A stretch of 64,000 nt of DNA from Ravibacter sp964562455 (GTDB taxonomy: Bacteria; Bacteroidota; Bacteroidia; Cytophagales; Spirosomataceae): NCBI GenBank assembly GCA_964562455.1, contig CAZLTN010000009.1, positions 38,375-102,374 on the forward strand, read 5' to 3'. Shown here in pieces: positions 44,984 through 52,856 of the stretch; position 1 is the first letter of the stretch; each line of letters begins with the position of its first letter. Below the pieces are notes generated by a model. That model made no database searches. It was given only the letters and a program-made list of their open reading frames with translations, and was not told the DNA's origin. The position numbers were made by a program, and so were the translations under genes.

Positions 44984-45670
44984 ATGATGAAAATCTTTAA
45001 AGATCCGCAATCTCAGCCGGTTATGACCGGCGATGGCTCGCATACACTCTATCACCCCGTTTTAAAGGAACATTATCATTCGCTGGAGGGCTCGCTGCAG
45101 GAATCCGAGCATATTTATATCGGGCTGGGGCTACAGCCCAAACTGGAACTACTGGCAGAAGGCAGGGAGCTGAAGGTATTTGAGATGGGTTTTGGTACGG
45201 GCCTGAACGCTCTCCTCACATGGAGAATGGCCGATCGGCTGAAGCGTGCGATAGCCTACACCGGTATCGAAGCCTATCCTGTCGATCAGGAGCAGGCTGG
45301 GCTACTGAATTACGGTGATCTGATACAAGCAGATGCTCCTGAAATATTGCATAAATCTGAATGGGGCCGTCGCGAGGCTCTTTCTCCTTATTTTTCGTTT
45401 GAAAAAATAAACGGGTTCCTCCAGGAATATTCCGGTGGGGAGAAGTATGACGTAGTATATTTTGATGCATTTTCTCCCGGTAGCCAACCGGAGCTCTGGA
45501 CTCCGGATATCTTCAGGTGCATCGGGGAAATGATGTCTGAGGGAGCTTACCTGGTCACTTATTCCTCCAAAGGAAGCGTAAGAAGAGCTCTGAAGGAGGC
45601 CGGCTTCGCGGTAGAGAAGCATCCCGGGCCGGGCCGCAAAAGAGAGGTGATACGGGCAATCAGGAGATAG
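44984..45670 (+). CDS. mnmD: tRNA 5-(aminomethyl)-2-thiouridine methyltransferase MnmD
   Basis: SAM-dependent methyltransferase (DUF752 type) that finishes the mnm5s2U34 wobble modification in tRNA; equals the N-terminal half of E. coli MnmC without the FAD oxidase half. SAM motif EMGFGTGLNALLTWRMA and the catalytic segment VVYFDAFSPGSQPELWT are visible. Length of 228 residues is normal for stand-alone MnmD. A second ATG one codon in is also possible. It follows the aspartyl protease and is just upstream of the aminotransferase gene on the same strand. Confidence 0.93.
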   Translation: MMKIFKDPQSQPVMTGDGSHTLYHPVLKEHYHSLEGSLQESEHIYIGLGLQPKLELLAEGRELKVFEMGFGTGLNALLTWRMADRLKRAIAYTGIEAYPVDQEQAGLLNYGDLIQADAPEILHKSEWGRREALSPYFSFEKINGFLQEYSGGEKYDVVYFDAFSPGSQPELWTPDIFRCIGEMMSEGAYLVTYSSKGSVRRALKEAGFAVEKHPGPGRKREVIRAIRR

Positions 45671-45722
45671 TTATGATTAGCGGGTGATTGTCGTATCTTT
45701 AGCCAATTTTAAATTACAGTCA

Positions 45723-46553
45723 ATGTCCTACTACTGCTATTTCGACAACGAGTTTCACCCCCTGGATACGCCTTTGCTAAAGACCAACGATTTGGGGCTT
45801 TTAAGAGGTTTCGGGCTATTCGACTACCTGCGCACCTATAACGGGGTCCCTTTTCGTTTTGAAGAGTACTGGCGCAGGTTTACCGGTTCGGCGGCGTCAC
45901 TCGGAATGGAGGTCCCTCTTGAGAAGGAGGTAGTGTCCGGGTTGCTCGGAGAGCTGTACCGCTTGTCGGGAGAAGCCGAGTCGGCATTCAGGCTTTTGCT
46001 GACCGGGGGATATGCCGAGGACGGCCTGACGGTTACGAAGCCTAACTTTATCATACGTTCGGAGCCGTTGCCCAAAGACAACCCCGCCGGCAAGAAAGCT
46101 GGTATAAAAGTGATTCCTTACGAATATGTCCGTGACCTGCCTTATGTGAAAACTACCGGATATGTGCACATGATGAAAATGTCGGGAGAGCTTAGAAGAC
46201 TGGCGGCCTCCGACCTCCTGTTTTATAAAAACGGGCTTGTGAGCGAGCTGACCCGCAGTAATATTTTCATTGTCAGAGGCGGCTCGCTTATTACACCGGG
46301 TAAGGATGCATTAAGGGGAATTACCAGGAAGCTTGTGATAGAGAAGGCTGCGGGGCTGTTTGAAGTAGAGGAACGTGACGTGCCGCTCGATGAACTACTG
46401 TCGGCCGACGAGGTTTTCACAACCAGCTCTACCAAGGGAGTAATGCCCATTGTGCAGGTCGGGGACAAAGCGATAGGTAGCGGTATTCCGGGCAGCGTCA
46501 CGGCTGCGTTGCAGCTCCTGGTGGAAGAAGAGTTTGCTCATTACGGAAAATAG
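45723..46553 (+). CDS. Class IV aminotransferase
   Basis: PLP enzyme of the branched-chain aminotransferase, D-amino-acid aminotransferase and aminodeoxychorismate lyase (PabC) class. N-terminal LGLLRGFGLFDYLRTYNG, the PLP Lys in YVKTTGYVHMMKM, and the C-terminal GLVSELTRSNIFIV with VFTTSSTKGVMPIVQVG are all present. Start at ATG 45723 (MSYYCYFDNEF) removes 13 unlikely leading residues. Length of 276 residues fits PabC or D-aminotransferase better than BCAT (about 350). The exact substrate cannot be decided. It ends 12 bases before the convergent gldF. Confidence 0.88.
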   Translation: MSYYCYFDNEFHPLDTPLLKTNDLGLLRGFGLFDYLRTYNGVPFRFEEYWRRFTGSAASLGMEVPLEKEVVSGLLGELYRLSGEAESAFRLLLTGGYAEDGLTVTKPNFIIRSEPLPKDNPAGKKAGIKVIPYEYVRDLPYVKTTGYVHMMKMSGELRRLAASDLLFYKNGLVSELTRSNIFIVRGGSLITPGKDALRGITRKLVIEKAAGLFEVEERDVPLDELLSADEVFTTSSTKGVMPIVQVGDKAIGSGIPGSVTAALQLLVEEEFAHYGK

Positions 46554-46565
46554 CCGGGCCGTAAT

Positions 46566-47294
46566 TTACCGGCGGAGGCTGCCCAGCCGCTGGTAGGTAA
46601 GCAGGATAAAAAACGCAATGAGCGTCAGAAGGTATACTACGTTCCTGGAGTCGATCAGCCCCTTACCCAATGCCATGTATTGCCTGTCGAGGGCGAGCCA
46701 TCCGAGAAAATCGGCCAGGGGGCCCGATACGAAAAGATCGGAAAGCGCTCCGAATCCCATATACCAGACAAAGCCGACAAAAACAGTCAGGACAAAGGCG
46801 ACGATCTGGTTGTCGTTGAGGGATGATACCCATATACCCATGGCGACAAGCGAGCCGCTCAGGAGGAACAAACCTATGTACGAGCCGGTTACGGCTGCCG
46901 AGTCGATATTTCCCGGGGGATTCCCGAGTTGGTAAAGGCTGAAGTAATAAATAAGGGTTGGCAGCAAAGTCACGGTTACCAGCAGCCAGCACGCCAGCAG
47001 TTTTCCGAGTATCAGTTGCAGATCATTGAGCGGTTTGGTCAGCAGAAGCTCCAGGGTTCCGTTCCTGGTTTCTTCTGCAATGCTCCGCATGGTTACGGCC
47101 GGAACCAGAAACAGCAGAACAAAAGGCGTCAGGTTAAAAAAAACGCCCATATCTGCGTAACCATAATCCAGCACGTTAGAATCTGGAAAAACCCATACGA
47201 TCAGCCCTACAGCAACCAGAAACACCGTGATGACCACATAGGCTATCAGCGACCCGAAAAAAGAGTTTATTTCCTTACTGAAAACGGCGAGCAT
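46566..47294 (-). CDS. gldF: Gliding-motility-type ABC transporter permease GldF
   Basis: Six-helix ABC-2 type permease, 242 residues after choosing the ATG at 47294 (MLAVFSKEINSFFGSLIAYV), which removes 18 doubtful residues. Hallmarks are GYADMGVFFNLTPFVLLFLV, VTMRSIAEETRNGTLELLLT and the C-terminal FILLTYQRLGSLRR. GldF normally partners with GldG (next gene) and the ATPase GldA. Here no gldG follows, since a convergent aminotransferase gene ends 12 bases away. Upstream genes are two DUF4199 proteins. Despite the name, such genes occur in non-gliding Bacteroidetes. Confidence 0.88.
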   Translation of the reverse strand: MLAVFSKEINSFFGSLIAYVVITVFLVAVGLIVWVFPDSNVLDYGYADMGVFFNLTPFVLLFLVPAVTMRSIAEETRNGTLELLLTKPLNDLQLILGKLLACWLLVTVTLLPTLIYYFSLYQLGNPPGNIDSAAVTGSYIGLFLLSGSLVAMGIWVSSLNDNQIVAFVLTVFVGFVWYMGFGALSDLFVSGPLADFLGWLALDRQYMALGKGLIDSRNVVYLLTLIAFFILLTYQRLGSLRR

Positions 47295-47307
47295 ATAAGT
47301 GAGGACC

Positions 47308-47823
47308 TTACTCGAAAGCGGGACGTTTTTTCTGCAGAATGGCGGCAATGATGAGGGACAGAATGAAGCCTACAAATGCGCCTCCCAGAACGGAAAATAA
47401 GAAAAACATGCCCGGTGTCTGGAATTTCTGACTCATTTCGAGGGCATTTTCTATAGCCTGATCGTCGAGTCCCCTTCTCTCCAGGTCCTCCCGCGTCATA
47501 TCGGCTATGCGTTGCAGAGGGGTGTTGTCGATAACCTGCAGGTAAAAGGTATTGAGTATTCCACCGATCAGCCCCATGATAGTGGCGGTAAGGGAGCCTA
47601 TGCCGAGCCCCTGACCGTACGAAACGAAGCCCTGGTTCTGCTTCCGGTATTCCTTAATGGCTACTACGATGGCAAGGATGAAAAGCACCCAGCTCAGTTG
47701 CGGCAGGAGCTTATTGGTCTCAAACTGGAAAACATAGAGAAAAATACCGTAGATGCTGGAAATGAGGCCAAAAATCAAACCGTATCTTATTGCTACCCGG
47801 GTAATAGGCTGTTCTTCTTGCAT
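47308..47823 (-). CDS. DUF4199 membrane protein
   Basis: 171-residue protein with four membrane helices: IRYGLIFGLISSIYGIFLYV, LPQLSWVLFILAIVVAI, IGSLTATIMGLIGGILNTFY and PGMFFLFSVLGGAFVGFIL. A charged cytosolic loop before the last pair (MTREDLERRGLDDQAIENAL) is typical of DUF4199. Role unknown. It ends 13 bases before gldF on the same strand, and a second DUF4199 gene lies upstream. Confidence 0.85.
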   Translation of the reverse strand: MQEEQPITRVAIRYGLIFGLISSIYGIFLYVFQFETNKLLPQLSWVLFILAIVVAIKEYRKQNQGFVSYGQGLGIGSLTATIMGLIGGILNTFYLQVIDNTPLQRIADMTREDLERRGLDDQAIENALEMSQKFQTPGMFFLFSVLGGAFVGFILSLIIAAILQKKRPAFE

Positions 47824-47919
47824 GAGTGAAATAAGTTAATTTAACGAAGTCGGTCCCGAATATAACCAAAAGTATGGATAATGATATATTTCTTTCCCGG
47901 AACAAGACAGGTAAGTTTT

Positions 47920-48483
47920 TCAGTCAGGAAGATTCGGTTTCTGCTTCCTGAAAAACAGTGATATCAGGAGAATCGGGATAATACCCAGCATAAATTTCTT
48001 GCTGATTTCGTCGGTTATCAGCGTAGACGGCTCATTTTCCTTCACTTTGGAAAGCAGCACCTGAAATTCCTGTTCCCCGATTTGCTCTACCAGCTCGGCC
48101 TTGCGCCCTGTCAGCAGGTTCTGCATGTCGTTGAGGTAGTTGACAAACACCTGCGGATCGTAATAGACGACAAAAAAGTAGATCAGCCACCCGGTGACAA
48201 AAGCTGCGACCATATTGATGACGTACCCGATGGTGAGTCCTTCCCACAGGTGCAGCCAGCCCTGGCCGTAGTTTTTCCGGTAATACCAGCAGGCATAGCA
48301 GACCATTATGATATGAATCCCGAAATCCGGGGTGCGGATGTTCCCCAGCGGGGCAACCCCCATCAGGTAAAGAGCAAGAAAGTAACCGAACGCCAGCAAC
48401 CCGGTCAGGATGCCGAACGAAAGCGGTATTTTCAGCAGTGGTTTGTTAAAATATTCCAAAAGTGTTTGCATGAGCAACGACAA
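47920..48483 (-). CDS. DUF4199 membrane protein, second copy
   Basis: 187-residue protein with four helices: IPLSFGILTGLLAFGYFLAL, FGIHIIMVCYACWYYRKNYG, IGYVINMVAAFVTGWLIYFF and a C-terminal ISKKFMLGIIPILLISLFFR. The loop EQIGEQEFQVLLSKVKENEP corresponds to the cytosolic helix of DUF4199. It is paralogous to the downstream copy, with which it shares topology but little sequence. It ends 96 bases before the next gene. Function unknown. Confidence 0.82.
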   Translation of the reverse strand: MSLLMQTLLEYFNKPLLKIPLSFGILTGLLAFGYFLALYLMGVAPLGNIRTPDFGIHIIMVCYACWYYRKNYGQGWLHLWEGLTIGYVINMVAAFVTGWLIYFFVVYYDPQVFVNYLNDMQNLLTGRKAELVEQIGEQEFQVLLSKVKENEPSTLITDEISKKFMLGIIPILLISLFFRKQKPNLPD

Positions 48484-48490
48484 GGTACAC

Positions 48491-49774
48491 TCAGAACCAT
48501 TCCAGTTGGCTGCGGTTAAAAATTCCCTTGACGTATCCCGTCAGCTTCTGGTGCAGGAAAGGAGTGTTTTGCGACTTGGATTGAGTACCTGAGAAAAGCC
48601 ATTCTCTTTCGGGAATAAAGAAAGTGAGGTTGGCTTTTTCGCCTTCTTTAATAACAGCTTCATGAAGCCCCAGTATCCGCCGGGGTTGCCGGGTAAAGAG
48701 GTCGACAATGTCCCCGGTCGCGAGCCCGCTATGCATGAGCGCAAGAGAAAAGGCGGTTTCCAGCGCTGTTATCCCGAACTCGGCATGGTCAAATTCGGTA
48801 TCCTTATTCTGCGGCGGCTGGGGAGAATGATCGGATACGATGGTATCGATAGTCCCGTCGCTAAGCCCTTGCCGCAAGGCGGCGTTATCGGCTGCGCTCC
48901 TGAAAGGGGGGCTGACTTTAAGATTCGTGTCGAAGCCTGTCAGAGCAGTATCTTCAAAAGCAAGCTGATGTGCCGCGATATCGCATGAGACGGGCAGGCC
49001 TTTCTGCTTGGCTTCGCGGATAAGCTCTACCGACCTGGCAGCAGACAGGAGGGAAAAGTGCAGAACGGGAGATTGTATCCTGCTTTTGTCCGTTCCGTCG
49101 AGCGCATATTCCAGCAACTGCAGATCACGCACGATCATCATTTCTTCGGAAAGGGAAGGGATGCCCTTCAACCCCAGGGAAGTGCTGGTGGTGCCCTCAT
49201 GCATCTGCCCGTACATGGAAAGATACTGGTCTTCCGGCCTGTTAATGAGCAGCACATTCATGGGCTGCAGGTACAGCAGCGACTTCAGGAAAATATCGCC
49301 GTTGTGAATAGGATTGACCCCGTCTGTAAAAGCAATAGCCCCCGCATGGCGGAGATCTATCATTTCGGTAAAGTCTTTTCCTTCAGCGCCTTTTGTGACG
49401 GCTGCAGTAGGGAAAAAATCTATAGCTCCGGATTGTCCTTCTTTAAGGATGTATTTAAGTGCGCCTTTTGAATCTACGGCCGGCTGCGAATTAGGAAGGA
49501 GTAAGATTCCGGTAAACCCACCTCTGGCAGCGGTTTCCTTCAGGCTGGAAAGGTCTTCTTCCTGTTCGCGTCCCGGGTCTCTGAGGGCAACCCGCATATC
49601 TATCCAGCCCGGCGAAACGTGCAGCCCGCCTTCTTCGTAGACTTCGGCGCCTCCGGCATCCAGCCCTTCCCCGATACCGGCGATAATCCCATTTTCGATC
49701 AAAATGTCGGCTGTCCGGGTGTTATGTGCACTGCCCTTATCAACAATATGAACTGATCGAAACAGTAATTTCAT
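48491..49774 (-). CDS. Dihydroorotase-like protein lacking the metal-binding HxH
   Basis: 427-residue amidohydrolase-fold protein recognisable as the dihydroorotase class by ADILIENGIIAGIGEGLDAG, GFTGILLLPNSQPAVDSKGA and VSDHSPQPPQNKDTEFDHAE. In active dihydroorotase the first metal site is DxHxH near residue 60; here the segment reads GWIDMRVALRDPG, with no His. Bacteroidetes carry such variant chains beside a normal PyrC. They may be structural partners of aspartate carbamoyltransferase, as known for pseudo-DHOases in other bacteria. It lies between the DUF4199 cluster and gcvH. Enzymatic activity is therefore doubtful. Confidence 0.85.
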   Translation of the reverse strand: MKLLFRSVHIVDKGSAHNTRTADILIENGIIAGIGEGLDAGGAEVYEEGGLHVSPGWIDMRVALRDPGREQEEDLSSLKETAARGGFTGILLLPNSQPAVDSKGALKYILKEGQSGAIDFFPTAAVTKGAEGKDFTEMIDLRHAGAIAFTDGVNPIHNGDIFLKSLLYLQPMNVLLINRPEDQYLSMYGQMHEGTTSTSLGLKGIPSLSEEMMIVRDLQLLEYALDGTDKSRIQSPVLHFSLLSAARSVELIREAKQKGLPVSCDIAAHQLAFEDTALTGFDTNLKVSPPFRSAADNAALRQGLSDGTIDTIVSDHSPQPPQNKDTEFDHAEFGITALETAFSLALMHSGLATGDIVDLFTRQPRRILGLHEAVIKEGEKANLTFFIPEREWLFSGTQSKSQNTPFLHQKLTGYVKGIFNRSQLEWF

Positions 49775-49788
49775 TAGGAATAAAGCGT

Positions 49789-49835
49789 GACGATGTTATG
49801 ATGAGACGATGTGATGATGAGACGATGAGACGATG
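49789..49835. repeat. Short imperfect tandem repeat with 8-base period
   Basis: GACGATG recurs at 49789, 49805, 49821 and 49829, so the tract is built of 8-base units near GATGAGAC. It lies in the gap between gcvH and the dihydroorotase-like gene, outside any convincing reading frame. Confidence 0.75.
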
Positions 49836-49877
49836 CGTTCTCCCGGTACAGATCCGTAGGATCGGCCCATATCATGG

Positions 49878-49897
49878 CCCCGGAATTTATTCCGGGG
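49878..49897 (-). terminator. Hairpin downstream of gcvH
   Basis: CCCCGGAAT (49878-49886), two bases and ATTCCGGGG (49889-49897) form a perfect 9-bp stem just after the gcvH stop. There is no T-run on the minus strand, so it may be a weak terminator or an RNA stabiliser. Confidence 0.4.
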
Positions 49898-49900
49898 AAA

Positions 49901-50281
49901 TTATAGTCCGATCAGCGACTTGTAAGCCTCAGCTGTCAGCAGGGAGTCCAGGTCGCCCGGGTTGCTGATCCGGACTTTTACGATCCAGCCTTTTTCGTAC
50001 GGGTCGGAATTGAGAAGTTCCGGGGTGCCTTCCAATTCGGAGTTGAACTCTATAATCTCGCCACTTACGGGAAGGAAAAGATCGGAAACTGTTTTTACGG
50101 CTTCGATTGCTCCGAAAACTGCCCCCTGATCGAGTGTTTCACCCACAGTGGTTACGTCCACATAGATAATATCACTAAGTTCATTTTGAGCGTGGTCAGT
50201 AATACCGACGGTTGCAATGTCTCCGTCTACAAGTACCCATTCATGGTCTTGCGTGTACTTCAATTGCTGAGGAAATTCCAT
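49901..50281 (-). CDS. gcvH: Glycine cleavage system H protein
   Basis: Lipoyl carrier that shuttles the aminomethyl group between the P, T and L proteins of glycine cleavage. The chain has YTQDHEWVLVDGDIATVGIT, the lipoylation site Lys in VFGAIEAVKTVSDLFLPVSG, and the end LLTAEAYKSLIGL. Length of 126 residues is normal. gcvP and gcvT are not nearby, which is common. It stands upstream of the dihydroorotase-like gene with a hairpin and tandem repeats between. Confidence 0.97.
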   Translation of the reverse strand: MEFPQQLKYTQDHEWVLVDGDIATVGITDHAQNELSDIIYVDVTTVGETLDQGAVFGAIEAVKTVSDLFLPVSGEIIEFNSELEGTPELLNSDPYEKGWIVKVRISNPGDLDSLLTAEAYKSLIGL

Positions 50282-50374
50282 GGGATCGTTTTCTGGTTAT
50301 CTTACTTAAACGGCCCGCAATTTACTGAGGAGGAAGTTAATTTTCAAACTAAGATTAGCCGGCAGGGCGAAATC

Positions 50375-51499
50375 TCAGCCGATGAAGAGGTCAGAGGCGA
50401 TACGATCGGCAAACAACTTTCCTGACTGCGTGAGAAGCAGGGTGTTGTCGGTTATCTGAAGCCAGCCGCGCGCTACCAGCTCTTTGACAGTGCTCCGGTG
50501 AATTTCTTTGAATGCGCCGTCCGAAAGCTGGTCGAGCATCCCGAGGCTGCATCCCCATTTGGTGCGAAGCCCGGTAAGGAGATATTCATTTACCTGGTCG
50601 TCGGGGGTGAGGATTTCGACGGAGGCCGGTAGTGAACCCAGAGTAAGGTCTTTGAGATATTTATTGTTATTGCTTACATTGAACTGCCGGCTTTGGCCAT
50701 TGTAACTATGTGCGCCGGGGCCTATTCCCAGGTAGGGCTTTCTTTGCCAGTAGGCGGTGTTATGACGGCTATAATGACCATCCCGGGCAAAGTTTGAAAT
50801 TTCATACTGCTCGTAGCCCGCTGCAGAGAGCTCACCAATCGTAAATTCAAACTGGGCAGCAGCAAATTCTTCATCTACCGGAAGCATTTTCCGGCCTTGT
50901 ACCCATCGGCCGAATGCCGTGTCGGGTTCGATAGTCAGGCAATAGGCCGACAGGTGAGAAGTGCCCAGCATTACGATTTTATCGAGGTCCGATTTCAACC
51001 GTTCGTGACCGGGAGCGGGGAGGGCATAGATCAGGTCGAGCGAAATATTGCTGATCCCGCTGTCCTGCGACCGTTTTACCGCGTCCATTGCTTCTTCGCC
51101 GGTATGAGTCCGGTTCAGGTAATGAAGCATTTCGTCATCGAATGTCTGTATCCCGATACTGAGCCGGTTGATACCTGCCCGGCGGAGGTTTGAAAGAGCT
51201 GCGGGGGTTAGATCATCCGGATTTGCTTCAAGGGTAATTTCTGCAGATTCTGAAATAGAGAAATGAGCGGAAATGGCATTCATCAGCTCGTCCAGCTCTC
51301 CTTCAGAAAGTAGCGAGGGGGTCCCGCCTCCGAGGTAAACCGTCGACAGGCGCTTATCGGGGAGATAGTCTTTTTGCAGTGTGAGCTCGGTCACCATTGC
51401 TTTTACCAGGAGTTCCTTCTGCGACAGGTTGGTACTGAAATGAAAGTCACAGTAATGGCAGGCTTTCCGGCAGAAGGGGATGTGAAGATAGAGATGCAT
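50375..51499 (-). CDS. hemW: Radical SAM family heme chaperone HemW
   Basis: Heme-binding radical SAM protein that inserts heme into respiratory enzymes; often misnamed oxygen-independent coproporphyrinogen oxidase. The [4Fe-4S] motif is CRKACHYC near residue 10 (HIPFCRKACHYCDFHF), followed by VYLGGGTPSLL and the SAM-binding GINRLSIGIQTFDDEMLHYL. The extra cysteine and N-terminal extension of true HemN are absent, which supports HemW. Length of 374 residues is normal. It lies downstream of rplI, separated by a strong terminator. Confidence 0.94.
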   Translation of the reverse strand: MHLYLHIPFCRKACHYCDFHFSTNLSQKELLVKAMVTELTLQKDYLPDKRLSTVYLGGGTPSLLSEGELDELMNAISAHFSISESAEITLEANPDDLTPAALSNLRRAGINRLSIGIQTFDDEMLHYLNRTHTGEEAMDAVKRSQDSGISNISLDLIYALPAPGHERLKSDLDKIVMLGTSHLSAYCLTIEPDTAFGRWVQGRKMLPVDEEFAAAQFEFTIGELSAAGYEQYEISNFARDGHYSRHNTAYWQRKPYLGIGPGAHSYNGQSRQFNVSNNNKYLKDLTLGSLPASVEILTPDDQVNEYLLTGLRTKWGCSLGMLDQLSDGAFKEIHRSTVKELVARGWLQITDNTLLLTQSGKLFADRIASDLFIG

Positions 51500-51521
51500 G
51501 GCTACCCCGGCTTTTGCGTAG

Positions 51522-51557
51522 AAAAAAAAGGCGTAAACACCCTCAGGTGTTTACGCC
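51522..51557 (-). terminator. Rho-independent terminator of the rpsF-rpsR-rplI operon
   Basis: On the minus strand GGCGTAAACACC, a 4-base loop (TGAG) and GGTGTTTACGCC are followed by eight T. The 12-bp stem is perfect and lies just after the rplI stop. Confidence 0.88.
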
Positions 51558-51579
51558 GTAAACTTAGTGATGTTCCGAC

Positions 51580-52020
51580 TCAGATCGCAACGATATCCAG
51601 GCTTACGCGATGCTTCACTTCTTTGTGAAGGTCGAGCAGGGCAGAGTGTGTGCCTAGTGTTTTGATTTCGTCGACGGTGATTTTTTTGCGGTCTATCTCA
51701 AAACCCTTGTTCCTGAGCGCGTCAGAAATCTGGGTATTGGTGATACGACCGAAAATCCGACCGCTATCGCCCGCTGCTGCGGGGATGGTCAATACGGTTT
51801 CGCCGATGGCTGCAGCAAGATCTTCTGCGTCCTTCTTGATTTTCTCGGCTTTGTGGGCAGCTTGCCTGATGTTTTCCTCTACCACTTTACGGTTGGTTTT
51901 GGAGGCCAAAACAGCAAATCCCTGCGGGATAAGGTAGTTACGACCGAACCCGGGTTTTACCGTTACGATGTCGTTTTTATACCCTATACCGGCTATATCT
52001 GTTAACAGAATAATTTCCAT
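51580..52020 (-). CDS. rplI: 50S ribosomal protein L9
   Basis: Large-subunit protein of 146 residues that reaches along the ribosome surface and limits frameshifting. N-terminal MEIILLTDIAGIGYKNDIVT with VKPGFGRNYLIPQGFAVLAS and the C-terminal GRIFGRITNTQISDALRNKG domain are standard; the long central helix is visible as the charged KIKKDAEDLAAAIG region. Third gene of the rpsF-rpsR-rplI operon, 26 bases after rpsR. Confidence 0.97.
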   Translation of the reverse strand: MEIILLTDIAGIGYKNDIVTVKPGFGRNYLIPQGFAVLASKTNRKVVEENIRQAAHKAEKIKKDAEDLAAAIGETVLTIPAAAGDSGRIFGRITNTQISDALRNKGFEIDRKKITVDEIKTLGTHSALLDLHKEVKHRVSLDIVAI

Positions 52021-52046
52021 GTCCTTAACTAAAACCTTAAAAAATT

Positions 52047-52298
52047 TTATTTCAACTGATCGCCTACGAATGGCAACAATGCCAGGTGACGGGCACGTTT
52101 TATCGCCTGCGATACCTTGCGCTGGTATTTCAGGCTGGTTCCTGTAAGCCTGCGTGGCAGGATCTTACCTTGCTCGTTTACAAGTTTCAGGAGAAAATCG
52201 GCATCCTTATAGTCGATATATTTGATGCCGGCTTTTTTGAAACGGCAGTATTTCTTCTGGTTGCGGCTTTTTTCAACCGGTTCGTTTACGAGTGTCAT
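52047..52298 (-). CDS. rpsR: 30S ribosomal protein S18
   Basis: 83-residue small-subunit protein that binds 16S rRNA as a pair with S6. The core KYCRFKKAGIKYIDYKDADF and LLKLVNEQGKILPRRLTGTS is intact, as is the end FVGDQLK. No zinc-type Cys set is expected in this form. Second gene of the operon, starting 3 bases after the rpsF stop. Confidence 0.97.
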   Translation of the reverse strand: MTLVNEPVEKSRNQKKYCRFKKAGIKYIDYKDADFLLKLVNEQGKILPRRLTGTSLKYQRKVSQAIKRARHLALLPFVGDQLK

Positions 52299-52301
52299 AG
52301 T

Positions 52302-52676
52302 CTATTCTTCGGTTTTAGCTTCTTCGGAGGTTTCCTTTTTCTTACCAACTGCGCCTTTGCGGCGTTTTTCTGCATACGCAACTCCGTGTTTGTCGAGTAC
52401 AATAGTCAGGTCGCGGATGACTCTTTCATCCCTGCGGAATTCGGTGTTCAACACCTCGATAGCGGTACCGGGAGCTGTGTACTCCAGCAAATGATAGAAC
52501 CCTGTGTTCTTTTTCTGGATCGGATAGGCGAGCTTGCGAAGCCCCCAGTCCTCCTCGTTGATGATGGAAGCCCCGTTGTCCGTCAGGACAGTCCGGAACT
52601 TGTCAACGGCGTCCCTTACCTGTGCTTCAGATAAGACGGGAGTTAAAATGAACACCGTTTCATACTGTTTTGACAT
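52302..52676 (-). CDS. rpsF: 30S ribosomal protein S6
   Basis: 124-residue small-subunit protein that pairs with S18. It has MSKQYETVFILTPVLSEAQV, the middle LRKLAYPIQKKNTGFYHLLE and an acidic/lysine-rich tail (KKKETSEEAKTEE). First gene of the rpsF-rpsR-rplI operon, preceded by a clear promoter about 120 bases upstream, leaving a long leader that may be involved in autoregulation. Confidence 0.96.
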   Translation of the reverse strand: MSKQYETVFILTPVLSEAQVRDAVDKFRTVLTDNGASIINEEDWGLRKLAYPIQKKNTGFYHLLEYTAPGTAIEVLNTEFRRDERVIRDLTIVLDKHGVAYAEKRRKGAVGKKKETSEEAKTEE

Positions 52677-52797
52677 GATCAGTTACAGTTTATTATGATA
52701 ATTGATTAAAAAACAAAAAAACACATGGAAATGAAGGCCTGAACCCGCGAAGGTTCTGAAATCCAGTTTTCCAGATGTGATTTTCTGAAAGTGGGTG

Positions 52798-52829
52798 CAA
52801 AAGTAGGTGTGTTTCTGTAATTTACCAAG
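52798..52829 (-). promoter_or_regulatory. Promoter of the ribosomal rpsF operon
   Basis: On the minus strand CTTG (52829-52826) and TACTTTTG (52805-52798) are 20 bases apart, close to the Bacteroidetes TTTG / TAnnTTTG pattern. The leader to the rpsF ATG is about 115 bases. It contains a GAACC...GGTTC hairpin (near 52755-52740), which could relate to S6/S18 feedback. Confidence 0.5.
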
Positions 52830-52856
52830 CGATAGGGCTATAAAAACTTTACCGCT

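Noticed and set aside
48491..49774. Calling this chain a functional PyrC
   Set aside because: The metal-binding HxH is missing, so I call it dihydroorotase-like only.
49789..49835. CRISPR array
   Set aside because: The repeats are 8 bases long without spacers; no cas genes are present.
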